From NCBI GenBank assembly GCA_029935695.1, contig JAOZJV010000115.1, positions 1,583 to 8,863 on the forward strand: 7,281 bases of DNA. Direction: 5' to 3'. Positions within the stretch are counted from its first letter, which is position 1. Each line of letters begins with the position of its first letter. The notes under the pieces are model-generated. The model searched no databases and was not told the origin of the DNA. It saw only the letters and a program-made list of their open reading frames with translations. The DNA comes from Candidatus Krumholzibacteriia bacterium (lineage in GTDB: Bacteria > Krumholzibacteriota > Krumholzibacteriia > LZORAL124-64-63). Below are positions 1 to 7,244 of this stretch, piece by piece. Both the position numbers and the translations under genes were made by a program.

Positions 1-794
1 ACGTGGTCTCGGTGCAGGACACTGATGTCACTCCTTTTGACACCGGCGCCTACGCCTCCCGTCAAACCTATGTGGTGGCTCCGGCCATCCATGAAGCCGC
101 TACCATCCTGAAGACCAGAATTCTTGACCATTGCCGGGAAATGACTGCTGAAAACCATGACGGCCTCGATCTCATCAATGGATCCATCGTCAGTCTGGAT
201 CAGCAGGGCAAAGTCATCCAGAATGTGATGGAGCTGAGCGACCTGGCCCTGGACACCTACTACCATAAAGAGCGTGGTGGTCAGCTGAGCGCCGAAGTAT
301 CCACCAAAACCAAGACCAACGCTCCCAGTTATGGTTGCACTTTTGTGGATCTGGAAGTGGACACCGAGATGTGCACTGTCACCATCAAGGAAATTCTCAA
401 TGTCCATGATGCGGGCAGAATCATCAATCCTCAGACGGCGGAAGGCCAGGTTCACGGCGGAATGGCCATGGGCATTGGCATGACCCTCTTTGAAGAACTG
501 CTCATCGATCCCAAAAGTGGCTGGATTTTCAACGGCAACCTGCTGGACTATAAAATCCCCACGGCGGTGGACATTCCCGAGCTGAGCCATGCCTTTGTGG
601 AGACTTTCGATCCCACCAGTCCCTATGGCAACAAATCCCTTGGCGAACCACCGACCATCTCTCAGGGCCCGGCCATCCGCAATGCCATTCTGGATGCCAC
701 GGGAGTTAAAATCAACGAAATGCCCATGACCCCCAAGGTCCTGTTCCGTTATTTCAGTGAAGCTGGACTTATTGAAAACCCCGGGAGCGTGTAA
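1..794 (+). CDS. xdhA: Xanthine dehydrogenase, molybdenum-binding subunit (C-terminal part, gene cut by left edge)
   Basis: This is the large catalytic subunit of a three-subunit molybdenum hydroxylase that oxidises hypoxanthine and xanthine to urate in the cytoplasm. Complete codons start at base 3 and the reading frame is open to the left edge. The 264 visible codons (263 residues plus stop) are about the last third of a subunit that is usually 750-800 residues long. Visible family motifs, numbered from the first complete codon, are DTDVTPFDTGAYASRQ (6-21), typical of the molybdopterin domain, NVHDAGRIINPQTAEGQVHG (133-152), in the region that contacts the cofactor, and LGEPPTIS (213-220). 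Glu215 in GEPP matches the catalytic glutamate that activates the Mo-OH in this family. The TAA stop is 2 nt before xdhB. The adjacent FAD and FeS subunits and a guanine deaminase favour xanthine as substrate over other substrates of this superfamily (CO, nicotinate, aldehydes). Family assignment is firm; substrate is inferred from context. Confidence 0.93.
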   Translation, partial: VVSVQDTDVTPFDTGAYASRQTYVVAPAIHEAATILKTRILDHCREMTAENHDGLDLINGSIVSLDQQGKVIQNVMELSDLALDTYYHKERGGQLSAEVSTKTKTNAPSYGCTFVDLEVDTEMCTVTIKEILNVHDAGRIINPQTAEGQVHGGMAMGIGMTLFEELLIDPKSGWIFNGNLLDYKIPTAVDIPELSHAFVETFDPTSPYGNKSLGEPPTISQGPAIRNAILDATGVKINEMPMTPKVLFRYFSEAGLIENPGSV

Positions 795-796
795 AA

Positions 797-1672
797 ATGT
801 ATCCTATTGAAACATATCATCATGCAAGCAGTGTAGCGGATGCCGTCCAGGCCTTGAGCAAGGATGCAAAAGCACGAATCATAGCCGGAGGCACCGATGT
901 TCTGGTGCGCCTGCACGGAGGTGACAGTGATTATGGCCGGGTTGTTGATATCAACCACCTGGATGAGCTTCGGGAAATCAAAATGGACGACGAGGGCAAC
1001 ATTTACATTGGCGCCCTGGCTTGTTGCAGCGACATCATCAACAATGAGCTGGTTCAGAAACATCTGCCCATGATTGCCGAATCCCTGGCCACCATTGGTG
1101 GCCCCCAGGTGAGAAATTGCGCCACCATGGGTGGTAATATCTGCAACGGAGCCGTCAGTGCGGACAGTGCCTGCTCCGCTCTGGTGTATGAGCTGGACAT
1201 GGTTATTGAAGGGACAGACGGCCAGCGCACCGAATCCATCAATGGTTTTCACACCGGCCCCGGACGCACCATCCTGAAGCAGGGTGATATTCTCACCAGC
1301 TTTGTGGCCCGGCCGAAAAATTACAAAGGTTTCTCTGCCTGCTACCAGAAATATGCCATGCGCGGGGCCATGGATATTGCCACCATCGGCTGCGGTGTCG
1401 GACTGCAAATGGATGGCAAAAAAATCCAAACGCTGAAAATTGCTTTCACCGTTGCGGCCCCCACTCCCATCCGCTGCACAAAAGCGGAACAGGTCATGGT
1501 TGGCCAGGTGTTCAGCGAAGAACTCCTGGAGAAAATGGCTGTTGCTTTGGCTGAAGATGTGATGCCACGAACCTCCTGGCGAGCCAGCAAGGAATTCCGG
1601 CTTCACATCATCAAAACCCTGGCTAAAAAACAAATCCAGCGGGCTGTTAAAATGCAAGGGGCGGTGCAATGA
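797..1672 (+). CDS. xdhB: Xanthine dehydrogenase, FAD-binding subunit
   Basis: This 291-residue protein is the FAD subunit that passes electrons from the 2Fe-2S centres to NAD+ or another acceptor; the length is normal for a separate FAD subunit. The N-terminal PCMH-type FAD domain shows the two classic binding stretches: IIAGGTDVLVRLHGG (28-42) and TIGGPQVRNCATMGGN (99-114). The C-terminal CO-dehydrogenase-flavoprotein domain runs from about 180 to 282, with YQKYAMRGAMDIATIGCGV (183-201) and RTSWRASKEFR (258-268). The ATG at 797 lies 2 nt after the xdhA stop, with a modest GGGAG at 783-787 (9-nt spacing), so translation is probably coupled to xdhA. The TGA stop overlaps the xdhC start as ATGA. 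The gene order molybdenum-FAD-FeS is the same as in E. coli xdhABC. A 306-codon open frame on the opposite strand is a codon-bias shadow. Confidence 0.94.
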   Translation: MYPIETYHHASSVADAVQALSKDAKARIIAGGTDVLVRLHGGDSDYGRVVDINHLDELREIKMDDEGNIYIGALACCSDIINNELVQKHLPMIAESLATIGGPQVRNCATMGGNICNGAVSADSACSALVYELDMVIEGTDGQRTESINGFHTGPGRTILKQGDILTSFVARPKNYKGFSACYQKYAMRGAMDIATIGCGVGLQMDGKKIQTLKIAFTVAAPTPIRCTKAEQVMVGQVFSEELLEKMAVALAEDVMPRTSWRASKEFRLHIIKTLAKKQIQRAVKMQGAVQ

Positions 1673-2139
1673 TGAAAACCATGAATATCAATCTCAGCAT
1701 CAATGGCAAAGAATTTGAAATCAATGTTGATGTGCGCAAATCCCTCATGGATGTGCTGCGGGACAAAGGCTACACCAGCGTCAAACATGGCTGCGGAGTG
1801 GGCGAATGCGGAGCCTGCACGGTGCTGGTCGAAGGCACCCCTCTGGATTCCTGTCTCTACCTGGCGGTTTGGGCCAACAACAAGGCGATCCGAACCGTTG
1901 AAGGAGAGTGCAAAGATGGTAAGCTCACTGTGGTGCAGGAGGCCTATGTTGAAGAAGGTGCCGTCCAGTGTGGATTCTGCACTCCCGGCCTCATCATGTG
2001 CAGCACGGCATTTATTGAACAGAACAGTGTGGAAGACCTGACCAGTGAGGAAATCAGAAAAGCCCATGCCGGTAATCTTTGCCGCTGCACCGGATACCAG
2101 ACCATCGTCAATGCTGTGAAAACAGCAGCAAAGAAATGA
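1669..2139 (+). CDS. xdhC: Xanthine dehydrogenase, 2Fe-2S iron-sulfur subunit
   Basis: This 156-residue protein carries the two [2Fe-2S] clusters that wire the molybdenum centre to FAD. The N-terminal plant-ferredoxin-like domain has CGVGECGAC with Cys42, Cys47 and Cys50, plus Cys62. The C-terminal helical domain has CGFC (Cys101, Cys104) and CRC (Cys138, Cys140). All eight ligands are present and the length is typical. Three in-frame ATGs lie close together (1669, 1672 and 1681). The first is preferred because AAGGGG at 1656-1661 sits 7 nt upstream and it gives an ATGA overlap with the xdhB stop, but the first methionines cannot be separated by sequence alone. The TGA stop overlaps the guaD start in the same ATGA fashion. 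The same fold serves in aldehyde oxidoreductases and CO dehydrogenases, so specificity comes from the neighbours. Confidence 0.95.
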   Translation: MMKTMNINLSINGKEFEINVDVRKSLMDVLRDKGYTSVKHGCGVGECGACTVLVEGTPLDSCLYLAVWANNKAIRTVEGECKDGKLTVVQEAYVEEGAVQCGFCTPGLIMCSTAFIEQNSVEDLTSEEIRKAHAGNLCRCTGYQTIVNAVKTAAKK

Positions 2140-3461
2140 TCGATTCCAAGAGTGAATGGAAAGCCATCAGAGGTCGTTTTCTCGATGTAACGACTGGGTG
2201 CCTTGATCCATCTCTCATCGATGAAAATATTCGTCAATACGAAGACGGTCTGCTACTGCTGAAGAATGGGTGCATTGATTGGTTTGGAGACTGGGAAACT
2301 GGACAGGATAAAATTCCATCCGGTTGCTCCCTTGATCATCACAAGGACAAATTGATTGTCCCCGGTTTCGTTGACACCCATCTGCATTTTCCCCAGGCTG
2401 ATATTGTGGGAGCCTACGGGGAACAACTTCTGCAGTGGCTTGAAAACCACGCATTTCCCGCCGAAAAAAAATATCATGATGCTGCCCATGCCAAAGCCAT
2501 GGCTGATTTCTTTCTGGACCAGCTGCTGCGCAACGGCACCACCTGCGCGTCTGCTTTTTGCTCGGTTCATCCCCAGTCAGCAGAAGCATTGTTCAAGGCG
2601 GCCGATCAAATCAACATGCGCCTCATTGCCGGTAAGGTGATGATGGACCGGAATGCTCCGGCGGATTTGCTTGATACAGCCCAGACCAGTTATTCGGAGA
2701 GCAAAGCCCTCATTGAAAAATATCATCAGCGGGGCCGGCTCCTTTATGCCATCACCCCCAGGTTTGCACCAACCTCAACAGACCGGCAGCTGGAGATGGC
2801 AGGCCAGCTGAAGCAGGAGTTTCCCGACACCTACGTGCAAACTCATCTCTCTGAGAATCTGGAAGAAATTCAGTGGGTCAAAGAATTATTTCCTCAGCGG
2901 AAAAACTATTTTGATGTGTATCATCACTATGGATTGACGGGTCCCCGCAGCATCTTTGCCCACTGTGTCCATCTTGAAGAGCAGGAATATGACCGGATGC
3001 AGGAAACGGATTCAGTCATTTCTTTTTGTCCCACCTCCAATCTTTTTCTGGGCAGCGGACTGTTTGACATGCAGAAGTCCCGGGCTAAAAACATCAGGGT
3101 TGGATTGGCAACGGATATTGGTGGTGGGACATCCTACAGCATGCTCCAGACCATGAGTGAAGCCTACAAGGTGATGCAACTTCAGCGGCAGGATCTTTCA
3201 CCCTGGGATGCCCTTTACTGCGCCACTCTGGGGGGCGCCAAAGCACTGTCCCTGGATCATCTTATCGGCAATTTTGATGTGGGCAAAGAGGCTGACTTTG
3301 TGGTGCTTGATCCTCAGGCAACCGCTCTTCAGGCCCAGCAATACAATAGAGTTGAGAGTTTGGCTGACCTCTTTTTCAGCCTCGTTATACTGGGTGATGA
3401 GAGAAGTATTTCCCACACCTATGTCAGCGGTAGTCTTGTCCATGAACGATCGGTGAATTAA
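2136..3461 (+). CDS. guaD: Guanine deaminase
   Basis: The enzyme hydrolyses guanine to xanthine and ammonia, supplying the substrate of the xanthine dehydrogenase encoded just upstream. It is a 441-residue amidohydrolase with a metal-dependent TIM-barrel core, a normal length for the family. Zinc-site residues are all visible: His82 and His84 in PGFVDTHLHFPQ (76-87), His237 in QTHLSE (235-240), His276 in FAHCVH (274-279) and Asp327 in LATDIGGGTSYSM (324-336). Glu240 corresponds to the proton-shuttling glutamate, and TPRFAPT (207-213) and the stretch LLQWLENHAFPAE (98-110) are characteristic of guanine deaminases rather than cytosine or atrazine deaminases. The start at 2136 is chosen because it gives a 4-nt ATGA overlap with the xdhC stop and the protein length fits. 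An in-frame ATG at 2079 would run through the conserved FeS-cluster codons of xdhC. No strong Shine-Dalgarno is seen, consistent with coupling to xdhC translation. Confidence 0.94.
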   Translation: MIDSKSEWKAIRGRFLDVTTGCLDPSLIDENIRQYEDGLLLLKNGCIDWFGDWETGQDKIPSGCSLDHHKDKLIVPGFVDTHLHFPQADIVGAYGEQLLQWLENHAFPAEKKYHDAAHAKAMADFFLDQLLRNGTTCASAFCSVHPQSAEALFKAADQINMRLIAGKVMMDRNAPADLLDTAQTSYSESKALIEKYHQRGRLLYAITPRFAPTSTDRQLEMAGQLKQEFPDTYVQTHLSENLEEIQWVKELFPQRKNYFDVYHHYGLTGPRSIFAHCVHLEEQEYDRMQETDSVISFCPTSNLFLGSGLFDMQKSRAKNIRVGLATDIGGGTSYSMLQTMSEAYKVMQLQRQDLSPWDALYCATLGGAKALSLDHLIGNFDVGKEADFVVLDPQATALQAQQYNRVESLADLFFSLVILGDERSISHTYVSGSLVHERSVN

Positions 3462-3471
3462 AACACTTTTC

Positions 3472-3477
3472 AGGAGA
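3472..3477 (+). promoter_or_regulatory. Ribosome binding site of the ABC ATPase gene
   Basis: AGGAGA lies 4 nt before the ATG at 3482, inside the 20-nt gap after guaD. It supports this start and shows that the transporter block has its own strong translation signal, unlike guaD, which seems to depend on coupling. Confidence 0.8.
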
Positions 3478-3481
3478 AGTT

Positions 3482-5038
3482 ATGAGTAACACCCCAGCCC
3501 GTCTTGAGCTCAAAGGAATGACCAAAGCCTATCCGACGGTCATTGCCAATGACTCCATTGACATGAGCATTGCCCCTGGTGAAATCCATGCTGTGCTCGG
3601 AGAAAATGGTGCCGGCAAAAGCACTCTGATGAAGGCCATTTACGGAGTGGTGAAACCGGATCAGGGACAGATCTTTTGGGATGGCGAGGAGGTTGCCATC
3701 CACAATCCGGCCTTTGCCAGGAAACTTGGCATTGGCATGGTTTTCCAACACTTCTCCCTGTTTGAAACCCTGACCGTAACAGAAAACATTGCCTTGGCCA
3801 TGGACGACTACAAAGACATGGAATCGTTGGCGGTGCGCATTAAAAGAGTCTCCGAAGAGTATGGCCTGCCCCTGGATCCGAACCAGCTGGTGCACTCGCT
3901 TTCGGTGGGATTGCGGCAGAGGGTTGAAATCATCAGGTGTCTTTTGCAGGAGCCCCAGCTTCTGATCATGGATGAACCCACTTCGGTGCTGACACCCCAG
4001 GCGGTTCGTAAAATGTTTGAGACCCTGCGCCGTCTTGCGGATGATGGTTGCTCGATCCTCTACATCAGCCACAAACTGGATGAAATTCTGGAATTGTGCC
4101 ACAGCGCCACCATCATTCGCGGTGGAAAAGTTACCGGCTACGCCACCCCTTCGGAAGAAACGGCCTCCAGCCTGGCCCGCATGATGATCGGCAAAGAGCT
4201 GCCTGTCTGTTCCCGGGACAAACCGGAACTCAATGGCGAAGAGTGCCTCAAGGTGAACAATCTTTCCCAGAAAGCAGATGATCAGTTCGGCACTGACCTT
4301 CAGTCCATCAATTTTTCAGTGAAGTGCGGTGAAATCGTAGGGATTGCAGGCATTTCCGGTAACGGACAGCAAGAGTTGCTGTACGCCCTCAGCGGAGAAC
4401 ATACCTCCACGGACAAGAACTCCATCTCCATTGATGGAAATCCCGTGGGTCACTTCCAACCTGATCAAAGGCGTAACCTGGGCCTGGGATTTGTTCCCGC
4501 CGAACGCATTGGTCGAGGGGCTGTGCCCGGAATGTCCCTGTCCAACAATGCCATCCTTACGGCGCACCGTCACGGGATGGTGGGCCGGGGTTTGCTCAAG
4601 CTGGACAAGGCAGCCGATTTTGCTCAAAAATGCATCACTGATTTTGCCGTAAAATGCGGCTCCAAAAAAGACCCGATCACCAGCCTTTCCGGTGGCAATA
4701 TTCAAAAATACATCACCGGCCGGGAAATCCTGCAAACGCCTAAAATGCTGGTGGTGGCCCAACCCACCTGGGGTGTGGATGTTGGTGCCGCCAACATTAT
4801 CCGTCAGGCCATGATTGATCTTCGTAATGAAGGTTCAGCCATTCTGGTGGTATCGGAAGAACTGGATGAACTCTTTGAAATTTGCGACCGTCTCATTGTG
4901 ATTGCAGAAGGATGGATGTCACCTTCGGTTACAGTGGAGGAGACAAGCAAAGAAGCCATCGGTCTCTGGATGAGCGGGATGTTTCCCGGTGGTCCGGCAG
5001 AAAAATCTAATCCGGCAGCCTCCAAAGAATTAGGATAA
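3482..5038 (+). CDS. ABC importer ATP-binding protein for nucleosides/purines (NupO/YufO-like, two fused NBDs)
   Basis: This 518-residue cytoplasmic ATPase powers a BmpA-type nucleoside or purine importer together with the two permeases that follow. NBD1 shows Walker A GENGAGKST (40-48), Q-loop Gln89 in VFQHFSLF (87-94), signature LSVGLRQRVEI (140-150), Walker B LLIMDEPTSVL (160-170) and H-loop His197. NBD2 is degenerate: its P-loop region is GISGNGQQELL (290-300) with no Gly-Lys-Ser/Thr, and the Walker B position reads MLVVAQPTWGVDVGA (422-436), with Ala-Gln in place of Asp-Glu, but the signature LSGGNIQK (402-409) is intact. The AQPT/NQPT form is usual for this nucleoside-importer branch and separates it from ribose (RbsA) ATPases, where DEPT is kept. 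Exact substrate (guanosine, guanine, xanthine or others) is inferred from the neighbouring purine genes. Confidence 0.9.
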   Translation: MSNTPARLELKGMTKAYPTVIANDSIDMSIAPGEIHAVLGENGAGKSTLMKAIYGVVKPDQGQIFWDGEEVAIHNPAFARKLGIGMVFQHFSLFETLTVTENIALAMDDYKDMESLAVRIKRVSEEYGLPLDPNQLVHSLSVGLRQRVEIIRCLLQEPQLLIMDEPTSVLTPQAVRKMFETLRRLADDGCSILYISHKLDEILELCHSATIIRGGKVTGYATPSEETASSLARMMIGKELPVCSRDKPELNGEECLKVNNLSQKADDQFGTDLQSINFSVKCGEIVGIAGISGNGQQELLYALSGEHTSTDKNSISIDGNPVGHFQPDQRRNLGLGFVPAERIGRGAVPGMSLSNNAILTAHRHGMVGRGLLKLDKAADFAQKCITDFAVKCGSKKDPITSLSGGNIQKYITGREILQTPKMLVVAQPTWGVDVGAANIIRQAMIDLRNEGSAILVVSEELDELFEICDRLIVIAEGWMSPSVTVEETSKEAIGLWMSGMFPGGPAEKSNPAASKELG

Positions 5039-5040
5039 AT

Positions 5041-6117
5041 ATGTTTTTCAAAATAGAAGCCCGACCCGAACCGTCCAAGTCCATGAAGTATTTCTCGCCT
5101 CTGATTGCAGCGGCCCTCATGCTTTTCAGTGGCCTCATTATCTTTACCCTGCTGGGCAAACCTCCCCTGGCCGCCTTTCACGCCTTCTTCATTGAACCGA
5201 TCAATGATCTTTATGGCCTCGGTGAGCTGCTGATCAAGGCCGCTCCGCTGATGCTGATCGGAACAGGTCTCGCCGTTGGCTTCCGGGCCAGCATCTGGAA
5301 CATCGGCGCCGAAGGTCAGCTGGCCATCGGGGCCCTCTTTGGTGGTTATATCGCTATTGTTTTCAACGACAATAGCGGGTTCTTTGTTCTGCCCCTGATG
5401 GTTATCGCCGGTGCCCTCGGTGGTCTGTTGTGGGCTTCCATTCCCGCTTTTCTGCGAACAGTATTTAATGCCAACGAGATTCTGGTCTCCCTGATGTTGA
5501 ATTATGTAGCGATTCTCCTGCTGGGATTACTGGTGCACGGACCCCTGAAAGATCCTCTTGGCTACGGCTTTCCCCAGTCGGTTCTCTTTTCCGATTCGGC
5601 ACTCCTGCCCATTCTCAAAGACGGGACCCGGCTTCATCTGGGAGTTGTGATTGCCTTCATCGGAGTGATTCTGGGCTGGGTTTTTCTGCAGAAAAGTTTC
5701 ACCGGCTATCAGATTCAGGTGGCCGGCCTGGCACAGAATGCTGCCTCCTATGCTGGTTTCAAATACAAGAAACTGATCTGGATCGGACTGTTGTCCGGTG
5801 GCACGGCCGCTGGTGTTGCCGGTACTCTGGAAATTGCAGGTCCCATTGGACAGCTGCTGCCCACTGTGTCGCCGGGGTATGGCTACGCCGCCATCATCGT
5901 GGCCTTTGTTGGGCGACTTCATCCTGGTGGAATTTTACTTTCGAGTCTGCTGATGGCACTTCTTTATCTCGGTGGTGAATCGGGTCAGATGAATCTTGAT
6001 CTGCCCGCAGCCGTGACCGGTGTTTTCCAGGGACTGCTCCTGTTTTATCTATTGGCCACAGACTTTCTTATTGATTACCGGGTCCTTCCAAGTGGAACCC
6101 CCAAGGAGGCAAAATAA
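5041..6117 (+). CDS. ABC importer permease for nucleosides/purines, first subunit (NupP/YufP-like)
   Basis: This 358-residue inner-membrane protein is of the BPD_transp_2 class (the RbsC/LivH type). It has about eight to ten hydrophobic segments, beginning at roughly 19-39 and ending near 325-345, with a short basic N-terminus and a polar C-terminal tail. The family hallmark NIGAEGQLAIGALFGGY (87-103) and NANEILVSLMLNYVA (143-157) are both present. GYGYAAIIVAFVGRLHPGGI (279-298) is the conserved region near the C-terminus. The ATG at 5041 is 2 nt after the ATPase stop, with AGGA at 5032-5035 five bases upstream; an internal ATG at codon 15 (5083) has no Shine-Dalgarno and is less likely. The gene ends in TAATG, sharing one base with the next permease, and the two products would form a heterodimeric channel. 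Confidence 0.9.
   Translation: MFFKIEARPEPSKSMKYFSPLIAAALMLFSGLIIFTLLGKPPLAAFHAFFIEPINDLYGLGELLIKAAPLMLIGTGLAVGFRASIWNIGAEGQLAIGALFGGYIAIVFNDNSGFFVLPLMVIAGALGGLLWASIPAFLRTVFNANEILVSLMLNYVAILLLGLLVHGPLKDPLGYGFPQSVLFSDSALLPILKDGTRLHLGVVIAFIGVILGWVFLQKSFTGYQIQVAGLAQNAASYAGFKYKKLIWIGLLSGGTAAGVAGTLEIAGPIGQLLPTVSPGYGYAAIIVAFVGRLHPGGILLSSLLMALLYLGGESGQMNLDLPAAVTGVFQGLLLFYLLATDFLIDYRVLPSGTPKEAK
6103..6109 (+). promoter_or_regulatory. Ribosome binding site of the second permease gene
   Basis: AAGGAGG lies within the last codons of the first permease gene, 7 nt before the ATG at 6117. It is a near-perfect anti-SD match and fixes this start firmly. Confidence 0.85.
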
Positions 6118-7052
6118 TGGATTTGGCTATCTTCATTAAAATTCTTGTTGCAGCTATTGCCTCGGGAACTCCCTTTGTTTTTGCGGCTCTGGGCGAACTT
6201 GTCGCTGAAAAATCCGGAGTGCTCAACCTGGGTGTCGAAGGCATGATGCTGGTGGGTGCCATCTGTGGTTTCATTGGCATGGCCACCACAGGCAGTGTTT
6301 TAGTGGCCGTTATCTGTGGCATGGCCGCCGGCGCTGCCATGGCTGGCATCTTTGCCATTCTCACCTTGAACCTGATGGCCAACCAGGTTGCCAGCGGCTT
6401 GGCTCTGACCATTTTTGGGGTGGGACTCAGTTCCTTCCTGGGTTTGAACTACACCAGCGTGGCCCTGTCCGGCGTCCCGGAAATTCATATTCCCCTGTTG
6501 AGTGATATTCCAATTTTAGGAGAATTGTTATTCTCTTATGACATCCTCATTTACGTTTCCCTCATCCTTTTTGCCGTTGTGAACTGGTTCCTGTTCAAGA
6601 CCAAGTCCGGTTTAATTCTGCGTGGTATCGGGGAAGCACCCAAATCTGCCCATGCCCTGGGCTACAATGTGATCGCCATCAGGTACATGGCCGTACTCTT
6701 TGGAGGAGCCATGGCCGGTCTTGGTGGTGTCTATTTGTGTATCGCCTACACCCCCATGTGGGTCGAAGGCATGGTCGCCGGCAGAGGCTGGGTTTCTCTT
6801 GCCCTAGTAGTCTTCGCAACCTGGAGACCAGCGCGTGTTATGATCGGGGCCTATCTATTCGGCGGGATCACGATTGCCCAGTTTCATATCCAGGGTTTTG
6901 GCATTGAAATTCCAGCTCAACTGCTCTCAATGCTGCCCTACATTTCCACAATTGTCGTGTTGGTTTTTATCTCCAGAGATCCCAATACCATTCGTTTGAA
7001 TTCGCCGGCTTCATTGGGCACCACCTATCACCCAAGTCAACCGCATTCGTGA
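6117..7052 (+). CDS. ABC importer permease for nucleosides/purines, second subunit (NupQ/YufQ-like)
   Basis: This 311-residue inner-membrane protein of the BPD_transp_2 class is the partner of the preceding permease. The hallmark NLGVEGMMLVGA (37-48) is the paralogous counterpart of NIGAEGQ in the first subunit. LRGIGEAPKSAHALGYNV (168-185) is the conserved cytoplasmic loop expected to contact the ATPase, followed by GGAMAGLGGVYL (196-207) and the segment AGRGWVSLALVVFATWRPAR (221-240). Hydrophobic stretches lie at roughly 6-28, 36-56, 60-84, 95-115, 142-162, 190-210, 225-252 and 268-286. The length is typical. The start shares one base with the upstream stop (TAATG) and has an excellent Shine-Dalgarno. 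The TGA stop at 7050-7052 lies inside the first copy of an 11-bp tandem repeat. It is the last gene of the operon, and a terminator hairpin follows. Confidence 0.9.
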   Translation: MDLAIFIKILVAAIASGTPFVFAALGELVAEKSGVLNLGVEGMMLVGAICGFIGMATTGSVLVAVICGMAAGAAMAGIFAILTLNLMANQVASGLALTIFGVGLSSFLGLNYTSVALSGVPEIHIPLLSDIPILGELLFSYDILIYVSLILFAVVNWFLFKTKSGLILRGIGEAPKSAHALGYNVIAIRYMAVLFGGAMAGLGGVYLCIAYTPMWVEGMVAGRGWVSLALVVFATWRPARVMIGAYLFGGITIAQFHIQGFGIEIPAQLLSMLPYISTIVVLVFISRDPNTIRLNSPASLGTTYHPSQPHS

Positions 7053-7066
7053 TGGATTCGTGATGG
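7045..7066 (+). repeat. Tandem 11-bp direct duplication across the stop codon
   Basis: ATTCGTGATGG occurs twice back to back (7045-7055 and 7056-7066) with no mismatch. The first copy contains the TGA stop of the second permease. Gain or loss of one copy would leave the protein unchanged, since any copy supplies the same codons and stop. It looks like a recent slippage duplication, with no evident function. Confidence 0.85.
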
Positions 7067-7094
7067 AGATTAGTCACTTTCCACCCTCTTCCAG

Positions 7095-7119
7095 GGGGGC
7101 AATGTCATTGTCCCCTTTT
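7095..7119 (+). terminator. Rho-independent terminator of the purine operon
   Basis: GGGGGCAAT (7095-7103) pairs with ATTGTCCCC (7107-7115), giving a 9-bp stem with one G-U pair. The loop is 3 nt, or 5 nt if the last A-U pair is open. The stem is followed directly by TTTT (7116-7119). The hairpin begins 42 nt after the stop of the last permease gene and points the same way. The T run is short, so termination may be partial. Confidence 0.75.
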
Positions 7120-7161
7120 CGATAAATCCGTCCACCGGGTTGCCGTGTAAAACGAGTAAAC

Positions 7162-7207
7162 ACTCTTGATCATTTGGTCAATTCCGACTAGAATATTTTT
7201 CAAGAGT
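7162..7207. repeat. 8-bp inverted repeat flanking a promoter core
   Basis: ACTCTTGA (7162-7169) and TCAAGAGT (7200-7207) are perfect reverse complements separated by 30 bp. The left arm overlaps the predicted -35 box and the right arm lies around the expected transcription start. A second, imperfect 16-bp dyad with TTGA/TCAA ends lies inside, at 7166-7181. Either could be a regulator site, but the arms are short and no known operator consensus is recognised. Confidence 0.45.
7166..7194 (+). promoter_or_regulatory. Candidate sigma-70-type promoter for the downstream gene
   Basis: The -35 TTGATC (7166-7171, 4 of 6 consensus bases) and the -10 TAGAAT (7189-7194, 5 of 6) are separated by exactly 17 bp. 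The predicted start of transcription near 7201 would give a leader of about 50 nt before the ATG at 7253. It lies downstream of the operon terminator, as expected for a new transcription unit. Confidence 0.55.
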
Positions 7208-7238
7208 TCACCCAGGCAAGTAATATTGTTTTTTCTCC

Positions 7239-7244
7239 AAGGAG
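7239..7244 (+). promoter_or_regulatory. Ribosome binding site of the downstream gene
   Basis: AAGGAG lies 8 nt before the ATG at 7253, at optimal spacing. It is the main support for a coding start so close to the window edge. Confidence 0.7.

Noticed and set aside
749..1669. A 306-codon open frame on the - strand, almost exactly antiparallel to xdhB
   Set aside because: The + strand frame has clear FAD-binding motifs and operon spacing. The reverse product has no recognisable domain and is rich in His, Gly and Asn, as expected from an antisense shadow of biased codons.
2079..2135. A 19-residue N-terminal extension of guanine deaminase from an upstream in-frame ATG
   Set aside because: It would overlap the essential Cys-x-Cys codons of xdhC, has no homology to the family N-terminus, and the start at 2136 gives the usual length and an ATGA overlap.
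3470..4102. A 210-codon open frame on the - strand opposite the ABC ATPase gene
   Set aside because: It lies wholly opposite the conserved NBD1 coding sequence and has no domain or ribosome-binding-site support.
4140..4320. A possible frameshift between the two ATPase domains
   Set aside because: The frame is continuous through the linker into NBD2 and all motifs lie at expected distances.
5527..5922. A 131-codon - strand frame opposite the first permease
   Set aside because: Its composition is that of an antisense copy of membrane-protein codons, and it has no independent signals.
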